Shown: positions 25,085 through 34,911, counted from the first letter of the stretch. The stretch: DNA of 64,000 nt from CAWEWH01 sp963812775 (GCA_963812775.1 CAWEWH010000001.1:372001-436000); one strand, 5' to 3'. A program made the numbers and translations. The notes: a model not told the origin generated them from the sequence alone.

Positions 25085-25315
25085 CGCCGAGCGCAAGGCG
25101 GGGCGAGCCGGGCGTCTTGGCGACAGGTCTGGCGTACGTCCGCTTGTCCACCAATAGCGGACGCGTACTCGGCACTCGCAGGGTCGGGAGAGCGCCAACA
25201 CCGGAATTGGAGATCGTGGGACCCGGAACTGAACTAATGTATACGGTGGCGGCCAGAGCACCCCAAGGAACCGAACGAGCAGCCACAGCTTCATCAACCT
25301 TCTTGCCCGGCACGG

Positions 25316-26020
25316 ATGACCGACACAACCAAGAGCCCGGATCACTCCGAGATCCTGCGATACGGCGGCGCGGGCACAGTCCTTCTTGTGGCATTGCTGT
25401 CATTTGTTGGCCTATCGCCGTTGCTGATGGGCGGCATCGTCGCAAGGATCGTCGGCGGGACGATCCTATCGGTCATCATGGTTGCGGGGACGATCGCAGC
25501 AAGTTCGTCGCGACTGCATCGAGGAACCAGCATTGCGCTAGCAGCGGCCGGCATCGCCCTGCAGGCTGCCTGGCTCGCAACCGGGAACACAGCTGCACTC
25601 ATCGCGCTCATGACCGTCCTGGCGTGCTTTTGCCTCATGACGGCCGTGGTGATCCTGCGGCACGTCCTGTCGTTCGGTCCGATCTACGCCGACCGGGTGC
25701 ACGCCGCGCTCAGCGTTTATATCCTGCTCGCTCTGTTCTGGGCGGCGGCATATTCGTTGATCGAGCTTTCAGCCCCTGGTTCATTCTCGATCAACGTCGC
25801 GGCAACTCAAGCGACCTCAAGCTTTGAGGGAACCCACCTGTTCGCGAGCATGGTTCATCTGAGCATTGCGACGCTCACATCCACGGGATTTGGCGACATC
25901 ACGCCTGCGGCTCCGTTCGCGCGGTCGTTCAGCCAATTGGAGCAGCTGATTGGCGTGTTCTACATCGCGGTTCTCATATCCCGCCTGGTCGGGTTGTACC
26001 CGGCACCGGATAAACCATGA
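25316..26020 (+). CDS. Ion channel family protein (two-TM potassium channel type)
   Basis: 234 residues with about six hydrophobic segments (residues 17-40, 45-65, 72-92, 95-118, 128-150, 205-225). The last pair brackets a pore loop, MVHLSIATLTSTGFGDITP, in which TSTGFGD is a variant of the K+ selectivity filter TxGYGD. No RCK or cyclic-nucleotide domain follows. It is likely a small potassium-permeable channel in the inner membrane, gating unknown. The upstream 230 bp show no gene. Confidence 0.82.
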   Translation: MTDTTKSPDHSEILRYGGAGTVLLVALLSFVGLSPLLMGGIVARIVGGTILSVIMVAGTIAASSSRLHRGTSIALAAAGIALQAAWLATGNTAALIALMTVLACFCLMTAVVILRHVLSFGPIYADRVHAALSVYILLALFWAAAYSLIELSAPGSFSINVAATQATSSFEGTHLFASMVHLSIATLTSTGFGDITPAAPFARSFSQLEQLIGVFYIAVLISRLVGLYPAPDKP

Positions 26021-26363
26021 GAGACCAACGTGCCCGGTGCGCCGACGGCGCGGGTGTTCGGCGTCGGCATCTGGGAACTCGGCACGATGCTGTACGTGAG
26101 AAACGGGGCCTCGGATCACGTGTCCGGTCACGATGGCGAGAACTGTCCGGCATTAAGTCCCGCGGTTCGGATCGATCCGGTCACACGAAGCGGTATCTCA
26201 ATTCTGTCGAGCGGCAGGGATGGATTCGCGATGCGGCTCGCCGTCCATTGGGTGTATTGGAAGACGGGCAACGTCAACAATGGCATCGATTTTCGTTGGC
26301 GGCGCTGCCAGGAACTGACCGACGGTCGCAACTCGCGAGGCCGGTGATCGTGTGCCCCAGGGC
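26021..26363. other. Region without a recognisable gene
   Basis: An open frame of about 105 codons (26030-26347) exists but has no recognisable motif, no good ribosome binding site and overlaps other open frames of equal quality. I treat it as non-coding or decayed DNA between the channel gene and the convergent substrate-binding protein gene. Confidence 0.4.
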
Positions 26364-27363
26364 TCAGTTGATCGTCTCGTCGGCCCGGGACAGCAGCGCC
26401 GGTGGCAGGGTGAGGCCGAGGGCTTTTGCCGTCTTCAAGTTGATCATCAGCGCGAACTTGGTGGGTTGATAGATCGGGATGTTGCCGGGTTTGGCCCCCT
26501 TGAGAATTTGATGCACGTCATCGGCCATGCGCCTCAGCAGCTCCGCGAGATCCACCGTATAGGCCATCAATCCACCGGCATCGACGAAGTCGCGGTAGGG
26601 ACTACATCGTCGGCAAGCGGTGCTTCTCGGCGAGCTCGGCGATCAACAGCCGATGAGCGTAGAGGTCCCCTTCACCGCTGACCAACACTGCATCCGGCCG
26701 TTGCTGCGCTATTCCTGCGAAGACACGCTCCATCTCCGCGGTCGTTCCGCGTGCTCGGGAGCACCGGATGCAGCGAAATTCCCAATCGGCTGCCGACATC
26801 CTGAAGGGCTTGCCCAAAAGAGCCGTCCCAGCCGTCGCGCATGCTCAGGAAGACGACATTTGCCATCGACGGGATGGCCTCCTTCAGCAACTCCAGACGC
26901 TTCCCCCAGAGCTCGATCCCGGCATCGAGGGTGATACCGGTGAGGTTGCCGCCGGGTCGGGCGAGGCTGGCAACCAGCCCTGCCTTCAGCGGATCGATCA
27001 TGAACGCAACGATCGGTATCGCGCTGGTCTTGGCCGTGAAAGCAATGACGACCGGGTTCGTTCCGGTGACGATCACATCGGGATTGCGGGCCACGATCTC
27101 GCGGGCGAGGTCAGCATAGCGCTCATGATGCCCCTCGGCGGAATAGCGTTCGATGATCAGATTTTGTCCTTCGACGTAGCCCAGGCGGCGCAGCTCCCCG
27201 AAAAAAGCGCGCCATGCCTTCCCCCGCCAGTTTCGGTCAGAAGGGCAGCCGGGATGGCCGGATGGAAAATCACAATCCGGGGTGGCGTCGCCCGCTGTTG
27301 CGCCCGCGCGCCCGACGTTGCGGCGACAAGCAACAGACCGGTCGTGAACTCCCGCCGCCTCAT
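26364..27363 (-). pseudogene. ABC transporter substrate-binding protein (PF04392-type), several frameshifts
   Basis: Four pieces reconstruct one periplasmic binding protein of about 330 residues: signal peptide MRRREFTTGLLLVAATSGAR at 27363, then WRAFFGELRRLGYVEGQN, VIVTGTNPVVIAFTAKTSAI, ARPGGNLTGITLDAG, MERVFAGIAQQRPDAVLVSG, a MYPYRDFVDAGGLMAY joint and the end GNIPIYQPTKFALMINLKTA. This is the TrpX/YtrB-like family encoded beside aromatic amino-acid-type ABC transporters. Shifts lie near 27230 (two extra G in a G5 run), 26760 and 26595. No permease or ATPase genes are adjacent. Confidence 0.75.
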
Positions 27364-27575
27364 CGCACAGCGCCCCCGAGCGCCCCAAACGATACTGGAT
27401 CGTATCAGGTTAGGAACTGGTGGCGCATAGAAAATGGTGGCAACCGATCTCGGACTTCGAACCGGCGCAGGCGGTTTTTCGGCTTCCGGACCGTCATGGT
27501 GACGACCGGCATGGAGGCTCCTGCTTGGTCCGAGGCGATCCTCTCTTTCAATTTCGGGGCGAGCCGCGCAGCGGG

Positions 27576-27932
27576 CTAGTGCCTCCTGGGGATCAGGTCG
27601 AACCAGCGTCTTCTAAAGCGAAGCACGCCGTCGGCAACGAGCGCCGAGGAAACCGCGACAAGCGCGCCTGTCGCCACCACCGTCTGTTGCGCGCCCAAGA
27701 GATCACTGCAAGTTGCCCATACCAAACCGATTGCGGTCAGCACCGAGAGCGCGATCGGCAACCACATCGCAGCCAGCGCCCCGGTCACCAAGGCGGTGAA
27801 GGGGGCGGGCGCGCCGCCGCTCACGGCGTCGGCGGCGACGAAAGCGGCTGCAGCAATGAACCCGAGGAGGATCAGCACCACGGCGGCGAGCAACACGGGG
27901 AGATTGTGAAACATGCAGTCGAGAACTGTCAT
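27576..27932 (-). CDS. Small hypothetical membrane protein
   Basis: 118 residues with three hydrophobic segments (about 10-35, 50-78, 88-105) and a basic C-terminal tail RFRRRWFDLIPRRH, suggesting a cytoplasmic C-terminus. No family recognised. I use ATG at 27932, nine codons inside the maximal frame, because AAGGGA lies eight bases upstream. The isolated position and lack of motif keep confidence modest. Confidence 0.55.
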   Translation of the reverse strand: MTVLDCMFHNLPVLLAAVVLILLGFIAAAAFVAADAVSGGAPAPFTALVTGALAAMWLPIALSVLTAIGLVWATCSDLLGAQQTVVATGALVAVSSALVADGVLRFRRRWFDLIPRRH

Positions 27933-28042
27933 GACCGGAATCCCTTGACCACCTGACATTGGTCAGGCGTCAACAATATACGCGAAGCGGGATCGCTTGC
28001 GCCCCTGCTAGTGACGGCACGCCTTGGGCGGCTTGTGCCGCA

Positions 28043-28078
28043 TGCATTCCGCCTGGATCGGCGAGCACCCTTTTAATA
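28043..28078 (+). pseudogene. Scar of a luciferase-like monooxygenase gene
   Basis: Translating 28043-28078 gives MHSAWIGEHPFN, which differs by one residue from MHSAWIGEHHFN in the LLM gene at 30141, and the DNA is also very similar. The rest of the gene is missing on both sides. It appears to be a 36-bp leftover of an LLM gene once located upstream of the VOC gene, or part of a recombination junction between two LLM loci. Confidence 0.5.
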
Positions 28079-28131
28079 AGAATGTTGCGCGATGGCGTGT
28101 GCCAAGCCTCTATCGAGTGGGAGAAAGCCCG

Positions 28132-28539
28132 ATGAAGATGAAGTTGCACCACCTCAACCTGACCACCACTAACGTCTCGAAGATGAACGACTTCTACCGC
28201 AACGTCATGGGCCTGGCGGCCGAGCCGTCGCTCAGCGCCGCCCGCATCACCAACCAGGGTTATGCCGGTGAGACCGCATTTGCGACGGACGGCCACGTCC
28301 AGGTGCACATGTCGGAGAAGGATCTGGCGCTCGGGTTTCGCCAGAAACAGTTCGTCAATCCGCTTGAGCGTGGCCACATCGCCTTCAGGACCGACAACAT
28401 CGCCGCCTTCAAGAAGCGTCTCGAAGAGAAGGGCGTCCCCTACTCGGACTACGGCACCTGGGCCATGAACGGCTGGCACCAAATCTTCTTCCACGACCCG
28501 GACGGCAACGTCATCGAGGTGCATCAGGCCAACGCGTGA
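28132..28539 (+). CDS. VOC family (glyoxalase/dioxygenase superfamily) protein
   Basis: 135 residues. The opening LHHLNLTTTNVSKMNDFYRN and the closing FFHDPDGNVIEVHQ are the two halves of a VOC metal site: His near residue 6, His in RGHIAFRTDN and Glu in VIEVH are the likely ligands. It is a dioxygenase, isomerase or lyase of a small metabolite. ATG at 28132 follows GGGAGAAAG. The hydroxyacid dehydrogenase starts 38 bp downstream, probably the same operon. Confidence 0.85.
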   Translation: MKMKLHHLNLTTTNVSKMNDFYRNVMGLAAEPSLSAARITNQGYAGETAFATDGHVQVHMSEKDLALGFRQKQFVNPLERGHIAFRTDNIAAFKKRLEEKGVPYSDYGTWAMNGWHQIFFHDPDGNVIEVHQANA

Positions 28540-28576
28540 AATCGACGACGCAAAACTCGAGAACTCGGAGATCACG

Positions 28577-29455
28577 ATGCGTATCGGCTACCTCGGCGTC
28601 GGCATGATGGGACAGCCGATGGCAGAAAAGCTCCTCGACGCCGGGCACGAGCTTTGCCTCTACGATGTTCGCGAGGACGCGATGCGCCCGTTGCTCGAAC
28701 GCCAGGCGCGCCGCGCAGGCTCACCGAAAGAGCTGGCCGATGCCAGCGATACCGTCGTGGTGTCGTTGCCGACCCTCGCAACCTTTCGCGCTGCGGTGAC
28801 TGGGCGAGACGGATTGCTGTCAGGCAGGGCGCTCAAAACGCTCATCAATACCTGCACGGTTGGCGGGCCATTCCTCGCTGACATCGAGACGGCCTGTGCC
28901 GCCAAGGGTGTGACCGTGATCGACGCGCCGATCAGCGGCGGGCCGGTGGGCGCGCGCGCCGGCACGCTCGCCGTCATGGTTTCGGGTGACCCGGCGAAAG
29001 TTGCCGAGCTGATGCCGATATTCCGATTGTGGGGACCGACAGTGGTGACGGCGGGAGAAAAGCCCGGCGCGGCCCAGATCATGAAGCTGACAAACAATAT
29101 CCTTGCCGCAGTGGGGCTGGTCGCGACATCCGAGGCGATGACGATGGCAGCGAAAGGCGGGATCGCAGCCGACGCCATGCTTCAGGTTCTCAACAATGGC
29201 ACCGGTCGAAACTTTGGAACGATGCTGGTTTTCCCCCAAGCCGTCCTCCCGGGCACATTCGACTTTGGCGCGACGATCGGCATTCTGATGAAGGACGTTG
29301 ATCTCGCGATCGAACAGGGCGAGGCGCTTGGCGTTCCAATGTGGGTGTGCCAAGCCGCGCGACTTGTCCTGAAGCACGGCGTCTTCCAAGGCCGGGCACA
29401 GCAGGACCTCTCCCGAGTCGTGCAGATTGTCGAGGATGGTGTGCGGAACACATGA
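28577..29455 (+). CDS. NAD(P)-dependent beta-hydroxyacid dehydrogenase
   Basis: 292 residues of the 3-hydroxyisobutyrate / tartronate semialdehyde reductase family. The Rossmann motif is YLGVGMMGQPMAEKLLDAGH, the substrate loop DAPISGGPVGARAGTLAVMV, and the catalytic Lys is in GAAQIMKLTNNILAA (about residue 170). It oxidises a beta-hydroxy acid with NAD(P)+ in the cytoplasm or reduces the semialdehyde. Position behind the VOC gene suggests a short catabolic operon; substrate unknown. Confidence 0.9.
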   Translation: MRIGYLGVGMMGQPMAEKLLDAGHELCLYDVREDAMRPLLERQARRAGSPKELADASDTVVVSLPTLATFRAAVTGRDGLLSGRALKTLINTCTVGGPFLADIETACAAKGVTVIDAPISGGPVGARAGTLAVMVSGDPAKVAELMPIFRLWGPTVVTAGEKPGAAQIMKLTNNILAAVGLVATSEAMTMAAKGGIAADAMLQVLNNGTGRNFGTMLVFPQAVLPGTFDFGATIGILMKDVDLAIEQGEALGVPMWVCQAARLVLKHGVFQGRAQQDLSRVVQIVEDGVRNT

Positions 29456-29519
29456 TGGCCTGCCGAAATGGCGCCTGCCGAACTGCGCCGATTTTCGCGA
29501 TCAGCCTCGATCTGCGCGC

Positions 29520-30032
29520 TCAGCGCAGATTTTCGTGCATTTGGCGCAGGACACGCTTGACTGTTGCCAGGTCTTTTTTGGGTAGGCCGCGCGTTGCGCC
29601 GGCTTCCAAGGCGAGCGCCACAGGCACCAAATCCTGCACCAGCATCCGCCCGTTCCGTGTCAGTCGAACGACGACCTCGCGATTGCTGGTGTTCGAACGC
29701 GAGCGGCTGACCAACCGCAGTTGAACAAGTTGCGTAACCAGCCTCGAGACCGTCGACACCTCAATGCTCGTCAGGTCGGCAAGATCCACTTGGCGGATGC
29801 CGTCGTGACTCGCCACCACGGCGAGGATGCGCCACGTGCCGATCGTCAAATGCGTGCCGCGTAGGGCCTCTCGGCCGAAGCGCTCGACCATTGTCGCCCC
29901 GACGCGGTTGATGAGGTAGGGGAAAAATTCAGCGAGATTGAGATTGCTATGTCGCAAAGGGCTGCTCGACGTTCGGTCGTCTAACTTTCTAGAAGAAGCG
30001 CGCGACGGGATGTCAAAAGAAAAGCCCGGCAC
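29520..30032 (-). CDS. MarR family transcriptional regulator
   Basis: 170 residues with the MarR winged helix: an N-terminal dimerisation helix (LAEFFPYLINRVGATMVERF), recognition region IRQVDLADLTSIEVSTVSRL, and the wing VSRSRSNTSNREVVVRLTRN. It lies between the convergent dehydrogenase gene and the divergent LLM gene at 30141, 108 bp away, and may control the latter. Ligand unknown. The first 30 residues (PGFSFDIPSRASS) are not conserved-looking and the true start may be downstream. Confidence 0.88.
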   Translation of the reverse strand: MPGFSFDIPSRASSRKLDDRTSSSPLRHSNLNLAEFFPYLINRVGATMVERFGREALRGTHLTIGTWRILAVVASHDGIRQVDLADLTSIEVSTVSRLVTQLVQLRLVSRSRSNTSNREVVVRLTRNGRMLVQDLVPVALALEAGATRGLPKKDLATVKRVLRQMHENLR

Positions 30033-30140
30033 TCGTCCGGCTGCATCTTAGCCTAAAAATCGCAGATGAGTGCAATTGCAATAATTGCAAAAGCACCTAT
30101 GCTGACTTTGTGGGCCGATGGCGGAAGCGGGAGGCGCGAC

Positions 30141-31214
30141 ATGGACTTCGGCTATTTCACGCTGAGCGACAACCACTACGCCGACAATCCGCGCACCCCC
30201 AACCAGTTCGTCGCCGACATCACGGCCGAGGCCATCCTGGCCGACGAGCTGGCCATGCACTCGGCCTGGATCGGCGAGCATCATTTCAACTCCCTCGGCG
30301 TGCTCTCCTGCCCCGACCTCGTGCTCGCCTATATCGCGGCGCGCACGCGTCACATCCGGCTCGCACCCGCCGTCACCGTGCTGCCGCTGCATCATCCGAT
30401 CCGCGTCGCCGAGCAATGGGCGACCCTCGATCTCCTGAGCAACGGCCGCGTCGATTTCGCCGCCGGGCGCGGCTACGACCGGCGCGAATACGAGCCGTTC
30501 CATGTCTCCTTCGCCGACAACCAGTCGATCTTCGAGGAGGGCATGGAGCTGGTGCAGAGGCTGTGGAGCGCCGACGGCCGCATCTCGCACCGCGGGACGC
30601 ACTATCAGTTCGACGACGTGCGCATCACCCCAAAGCCCGTGCAGCAGCCCCTGCCCGCCTATGTGGCGTCGTTCTCGAAGCCGTCCATCGAGCTGGCGGC
30701 GCGTCTCGGCTGCGGGCTCATCGTCGCGCCCTTCGCGGCCGCCATGAGCTTCGGCGGCCTGAAGCAGGTGGCCGATCTCTATCACGAGAGCTGCGCCAAA
30801 TTCGGCACCAAGCCCGGCCGGCTGATGTGCAGCTACTTCACCCATTTCGCCGACAATGCCGCCGAGGAGGCGGCGCAGCGGGCGCGGCAGATCCGCTACT
30901 ACAAGGAATGCGTCATCCCGGCCTTCCCGGGCGACCCGAAGACGGCGCCGCCGAGCTATCGCTATTTCATCGACATGGTCGAGCGCCTGCAGAAGGTGAG
31001 GCCCGAAGACCTCACCGAGAATTCCGTGCTCATCGGCTCGAGCGCCCGCATCACCGAGACGCTGAAGAAGGTCGAGGCGGCGGGCTTTGCCGAGGTGATC
31101 CTCTATTTCAATGTCGGGCTGAAGCCGCACGGCCAGGTGAAGCACGAGATGGCGCGCTTCATGACCGAGGTGGCGCCGGCCTTCGAGGGCGCCCACCGGG
31201 CGCGGGCGGCCTGA
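30141..31214 (+). CDS. LLM class flavin-dependent oxidoreductase
   Basis: 357 residues, bacterial luciferase-like TIM barrel. MDFGYFTLSDNHYAD and LADELAMHSAWIGEHHF are the N-terminal FMN-binding strands, RLAPAVTVLPLHHPIRVAEQ and RVDFAAGRGYDRREYEPF the central ones. It uses FMNH2 and O2 to oxidise an unidentified substrate. GGGAGG sits seven bases before ATG 30141; the open frame runs 25 codons upstream without protein-like sequence. It is divergent from the MarR gene, a probable local regulator. Confidence 0.9.
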   Translation: MDFGYFTLSDNHYADNPRTPNQFVADITAEAILADELAMHSAWIGEHHFNSLGVLSCPDLVLAYIAARTRHIRLAPAVTVLPLHHPIRVAEQWATLDLLSNGRVDFAAGRGYDRREYEPFHVSFADNQSIFEEGMELVQRLWSADGRISHRGTHYQFDDVRITPKPVQQPLPAYVASFSKPSIELAARLGCGLIVAPFAAAMSFGGLKQVADLYHESCAKFGTKPGRLMCSYFTHFADNAAEEAAQRARQIRYYKECVIPAFPGDPKTAPPSYRYFIDMVERLQKVRPEDLTENSVLIGSSARITETLKKVEAAGFAEVILYFNVGLKPHGQVKHEMARFMTEVAPAFEGAHRARAA

Positions 31215-31533
31215 GCCCGGCGGATCCGCCCGGCGCAGCCTCACGAGCAACGCCGGCGCTGCCACCCTCGAGCCGCCGTTTCACAGCGGCGATCGACGCG
31301 TTGTATTCGGGCGTGCCGAAGGTGCCCTTGGGCAAGCCGAGCGGCTCGCTGCTCCCCGGCGGCACGTAGTACGGGTTGTAGCCGATGCATTCCGACGAAT
31401 AGGTGTTCGGCTCCGTCACACCGTCGCAATAGACGCGGTTGCTCTGCGCCTGCACCACGCCGACGAGCGCCGTCACAAGGCCCAGTGTCGCAACGATGGC
31501 AATGGCGGCGATTTTCATGGCGGCGATGTTCAT
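31159..31533 (-). CDS. Small exported protein of unknown function
   Basis: 124 residues. A signal peptide covers about residues 1-29 (AIAIVATLGLVTALVGVVQAQ). The mature part NRVYCDGVTEPNTYSSECIG and NPYYVPPG contains two cysteines that could pair; the last 40 residues are Pro/Gly/Arg-rich and lie antisense to the 3' end of the LLM gene, overlapping it by 56 bp. The tail may therefore be an extension beyond an ancestral stop. No family recognised. Confidence 0.55.
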   Translation of the reverse strand: MNIAAMKIAAIAIVATLGLVTALVGVVQAQSNRVYCDGVTEPNTYSSECIGYNPYYVPPGSSEPLGLPKGTFGTPEYNASIAAVKRRLEGGSAGVAREAAPGGSAGLRPPAPGGRPRRPAPPRS

Positions 31534-31697
31534 GCGGCAGCCCCCGTCACCCTGTTCGCAAAGATGCCGGGTGCGCGTCAAGCTTGGCCTTTCGGGGCCC
31601 TCGGCACTATCCGGGTTTCCCCCGAGGCGCGGCAAGATTCATCTGCCGTCGGATGCCGCTTTGCGCACCACATGCTCGACGGCGTCGCGGCGCGGCC

Positions 31698-33485
31698 TCA
31701 GCTCCCCGCCGCCGCGCCGCTGACGACCGCCGGCTGCGCCGTCTGCCCCACGGCCGCGCCAGCCCGGATGGCATCGCCGCGATACTTGCGCGCCAGCGCT
31801 GCCTCGCCGCCGGTGGTCGCGTGGTAGAGCTCGAGCGCCTCGAACTCGTTGGCGCGCGGCGGCGCAATGGCAAGATCGGAATAGGTCCAGCGGTCGGGTG
31901 CGGCGAGCGCCGCCTTGAGCATGGCGCGGGTGCTCAGGAAGATGCGCAGATAGCCACGCGCCTTACTCACCGTCTCGGCGATCATGCGGGCGTGGAAGAC
32001 GAGCGGGTTTTCGCGCGGCATGCCGAGGCGCCGGTCGCGCCTGAACTTGAGCCGCAGCGCCCCGCCCTCGAGGGGATGCACGCCCTCGAACAGGATCATC
32101 AGGTAGAACCACAGGATCGTCGACAGCGTCGTGCCGGGGCGGCCGAGCCTGCTCGCGCAGGTGCGGCGCAGAATGGTGTTGATGTGCTCGGGCGTATAGA
32201 AGGTCTCCCAGGCGAGGCGGTAGGCTTCCTCCCAGTCGGCGTCCGACATCTTGCCATGATGCGCGACCCGGTGGTTGAGATCGTACTTGTTCATGTCGGG
32301 GTCCATCCACACCCCTTTCGTCCACAAGACCTTGTGGTCCTCCGATCCCGGCAGCGGCGTCAGGAAGAAGAACTCGAGAATGTCGAGCGGCAATTCGCGC
32401 TTGATGATCTCGATGTCGCGGACGATGGTCTCCTTGGTGTCGGCCGGGAAGCCGAGGATGTAGCCCGCATAGGTGATGGCGCCGTGATTGCGCCACTTCT
32501 GCAGCATCTCGCGATATTCGGTGATCTTGTTCTGGCGCTTCTTGGCGGCGATCAGGTTGTCGGGATTGATGTTCTCGAGCCCGATGAAGACGCGGCGCAC
32601 GCCGGCCTGCGCCGCCTTCTCAATGAAGTTCGGGATCTTGTGGCAGAGCGTGTCGACCTGGATGGTGAAGCCGATCTTGAGGCCTTCGCCGAGGCGCAGC
32701 TCGATGAGCTTGTCGAACAGCGGCTCCCAATGGCTGTTGCGGGCGAAATTGTCGTCGGTGATGAAGAAGCGCTTGATGCCCTGGGCGTAGTTCTCGCGCA
32801 CGATCTTTTCCAGATCGTCCACCGAGCGGATGCGGCTCTTGCGGCCCTGCACGTTGATGATGGTGCAGAACGAGCATTGATAGGGGCAGCCGCGCCCGAG
32901 ATCGATGCTCGAATAGGTGCCGGAGGTGCGGATGACGTGCTTGCGCGGCAGGATCGGCGCCGGCTCGCCCGCCAGCGACGGCAGATGGTCCATGTGATTG
33001 TAAAGGGGCGCGAGCTTGCCGTTGAAGGCATCGCGCAGCACCTCGTCGAGACGCCCCTCCTCCGCTTCGCCCGCGAACAGCGAGATGCCCATCTCCTGCG
33101 CCGCCCGGATGTCGGCGGGCAGCTCCGGCAGCATGGCGATGCAGCCGGAAATGTGGAAGCCGCCGATGGACACCGGCAGGCCGGCCGCAAGGAAGGGGCG
33201 CGCCAGATCGACGGCGCGGGGAAACTGATTCGACTGTACGCCGACGAAGCCGATCAGCGCCCTGCCGCCGTCCTTGCGGATGGCGCGGATGATCTTGTCG
33301 GGACGCACCCGGCGATTGGTCTCGTCATAGGTGTGGAGGCGGATGTCGACGTTGTCGCCGAGCACGTTGCGCCGACGCACGTCCTCGGCGAGCGCGTTGA
33401 GGCAGGCGAGCGTGTTGGAGGGTAGCGCCGAGCGGAACCACTGGATCGGATAGCCGTCGTCATCGTAATGCGTCGGCTTGACCAT
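31698..33485 (-). CDS. B12-binding domain radical SAM protein
   Basis: 595 residues. An N-terminal Rossmann-like cobalamin-binding region (about 1-170, GFVGVQSNQFPRAVDLARPF) precedes the radical SAM barrel with the cluster motif CPYQCSFC (CxxxCxxC), FITDDNFARN, GFTIQVDTLC and FIGLENINPDNL. It should cleave SAM to a radical and may methylate or rearrange its substrate with cobalamin; related genes act on hopanoids, phosphonates and tetrapyrroles, so the substrate remains open. I use ATG 33485; an earlier start adds 36 non-conserved residues. Confidence 0.88.
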   Translation of the reverse strand: MVKPTHYDDDGYPIQWFRSALPSNTLACLNALAEDVRRRNVLGDNVDIRLHTYDETNRRVRPDKIIRAIRKDGGRALIGFVGVQSNQFPRAVDLARPFLAAGLPVSIGGFHISGCIAMLPELPADIRAAQEMGISLFAGEAEEGRLDEVLRDAFNGKLAPLYNHMDHLPSLAGEPAPILPRKHVIRTSGTYSSIDLGRGCPYQCSFCTIINVQGRKSRIRSVDDLEKIVRENYAQGIKRFFITDDNFARNSHWEPLFDKLIELRLGEGLKIGFTIQVDTLCHKIPNFIEKAAQAGVRRVFIGLENINPDNLIAAKKRQNKITEYREMLQKWRNHGAITYAGYILGFPADTKETIVRDIEIIKRELPLDILEFFFLTPLPGSEDHKVLWTKGVWMDPDMNKYDLNHRVAHHGKMSDADWEEAYRLAWETFYTPEHINTILRRTCASRLGRPGTTLSTILWFYLMILFEGVHPLEGGALRLKFRRDRRLGMPRENPLVFHARMIAETVSKARGYLRIFLSTRAMLKAALAAPDRWTYSDLAIAPPRANEFEALELYHATTGGEAALARKYRGDAIRAGAAVGQTAQPAVVSGAAAGS

Positions 33486-33732
33486 TACGAAGTGAAAGAC
33501 GGCTTTGCTGCTGTCCGGATGCAATTCTGTCCCAAGTCCCCGCCAATTCGGGCGGCGCTTCGAGGGCCCCTCCCCCGTCCCGCCACATTGCATCCTGGGG
33601 TGGATAAGTCGAGGGTCCCGGCCACGGCATGTCGGCGCAGCCCACGGCCGAGCTTGAACTCACGCCGGACGATGAGGGCCTTGGCGCGGCCGGCGCCGGC
33701 CCCCTACACTGTCGCCAGCAAGAGGTGGCGCC

Positions 33733-34911
33733 ATGATCCGCAAATTCGTCACGGTGTATCCCGGTCACATCGACCTGCCCGACATGGGCCAGAATGCCAC
33801 GCCCGCCAACGAGCGCCGCTATTCGAACGAGCAACTGGCCTCGGTGTTCGAGAAGACCGAGGCCGTCGCCAAGACCATGGACAGGCTCGGCTACGACACG
33901 CTGTGGCTTGCCGAGCACCATTTTCAGCACGAGGGCTACGAGGTCATCCCGAACCTTCTCATGATGGCCGTGCATCTGGCGCACGTGACCAAGCGGCTGC
34001 GCATCGGCTGCGGCTTCAACATCGCGCCCATGTGGCATCCGCTGCGCCTCGCCGAGGACTATGCCGTCGCTGACATCCTCACCAAGGGCCGCACGGTGTT
34101 CGGCGTCGGCCGCGGCTATCACACCCGCGAGGTCGAGACCTTCGGCTCCCCGATGCAGGACGGCGAAGCCAACCGCGAGCTGTTCGAGGAGCAGGTCGAG
34201 ATCATCTTCAAGGCCTTCAACAACGAACGCTTCGCCCATAAGGGCAAGCACTACACGCTGCCGCCCGAGGTGCCCTATCGCGGCTACACGCTGAAGGAGC
34301 TCACCCTGGTGCCGCGCCCGCTCAACCGGCCGGTGGAATGCTGGCAGCCCGTCGTCAGCGCCAGCGCGCGCGGCCTCGACTTCATGGTCAAGCACGGCAT
34401 CAAGGGCGCGGTTGGCGGCGGCGCCGCCACCATGGCGGAAGGGCCGATCCAGGCCTACCGGGACGCGGCGGCCCGCGCCGGCCGCGATCTCAAGCTCGGC
34501 GAGAACCTCACCGTCGGCGTCTTCTTCTACGTCGCCGACAGCAAGGAGAAGGCCGTCCGCGAGCTGACCACCTATTACGAGGAGCACGTCAAGATGTTCG
34601 CGCCGCTCGGCTTCGTGCCCGGCATCACGCCGCCGCAGGTGGCCGCCGTGGCGCGGCGCGGCGGCTGGAAGGAGGCCGGCGTGCCGTCGCTGGACCACTA
34701 CATGAAGCTCGGCTCCTGGTTCGCCGGCACGCCCGATGAACTGGTCGAGCACCTGAAGAAGCTCGAGGCGCGTTTTCCGGGCATGGAGCACATCAATCTT
34801 TCGACCAGCCTGTGCACGCCGAAGGCGGTGATGCTGGAGCAGTTCCAGCGCGTCGCCGAGGAGGTCATGCCGGCCTTCCTCGAAAGGACGCCGGCCCCGG
34901 CGCTGGCGTGA
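33733..34911 (+). CDS. LLM class flavin-dependent oxidoreductase
   Basis: 392 residues, second luciferase-like monooxygenase in the window and only distantly similar to the one at 30141. Key segments are MDRLGYDTLWLAEHHFQHEG, RLRIGCGFNIAPMWHPLRLA, FGVGRGYHTREVETFG and the FMN phosphate region VSASARGLDFMVKHG. An FMN-dependent oxidation is expected, substrate unknown. AAGAGGTGG precedes ATG. It is divergent from the radical SAM gene across 248 bp and is the last backbone gene before the tRNA. Confidence 0.9.
   Translation: MIRKFVTVYPGHIDLPDMGQNATPANERRYSNEQLASVFEKTEAVAKTMDRLGYDTLWLAEHHFQHEGYEVIPNLLMMAVHLAHVTKRLRIGCGFNIAPMWHPLRLAEDYAVADILTKGRTVFGVGRGYHTREVETFGSPMQDGEANRELFEEQVEIIFKAFNNERFAHKGKHYTLPPEVPYRGYTLKELTLVPRPLNRPVECWQPVVSASARGLDFMVKHGIKGAVGGGAATMAEGPIQAYRDAAARAGRDLKLGENLTVGVFFYVADSKEKAVRELTTYYEEHVKMFAPLGFVPGITPPQVAAVARRGGWKEAGVPSLDHYMKLGSWFAGTPDELVEHLKKLEARFPGMEHINLSTSLCTPKAVMLEQFQRVAEEVMPAFLERTPAPALA

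Noticed and set aside
26030..26347. A 105-residue hypothetical gene
   Set aside because: No motif, no ribosome binding site and equally long competing frames; kept only as a note on the region.
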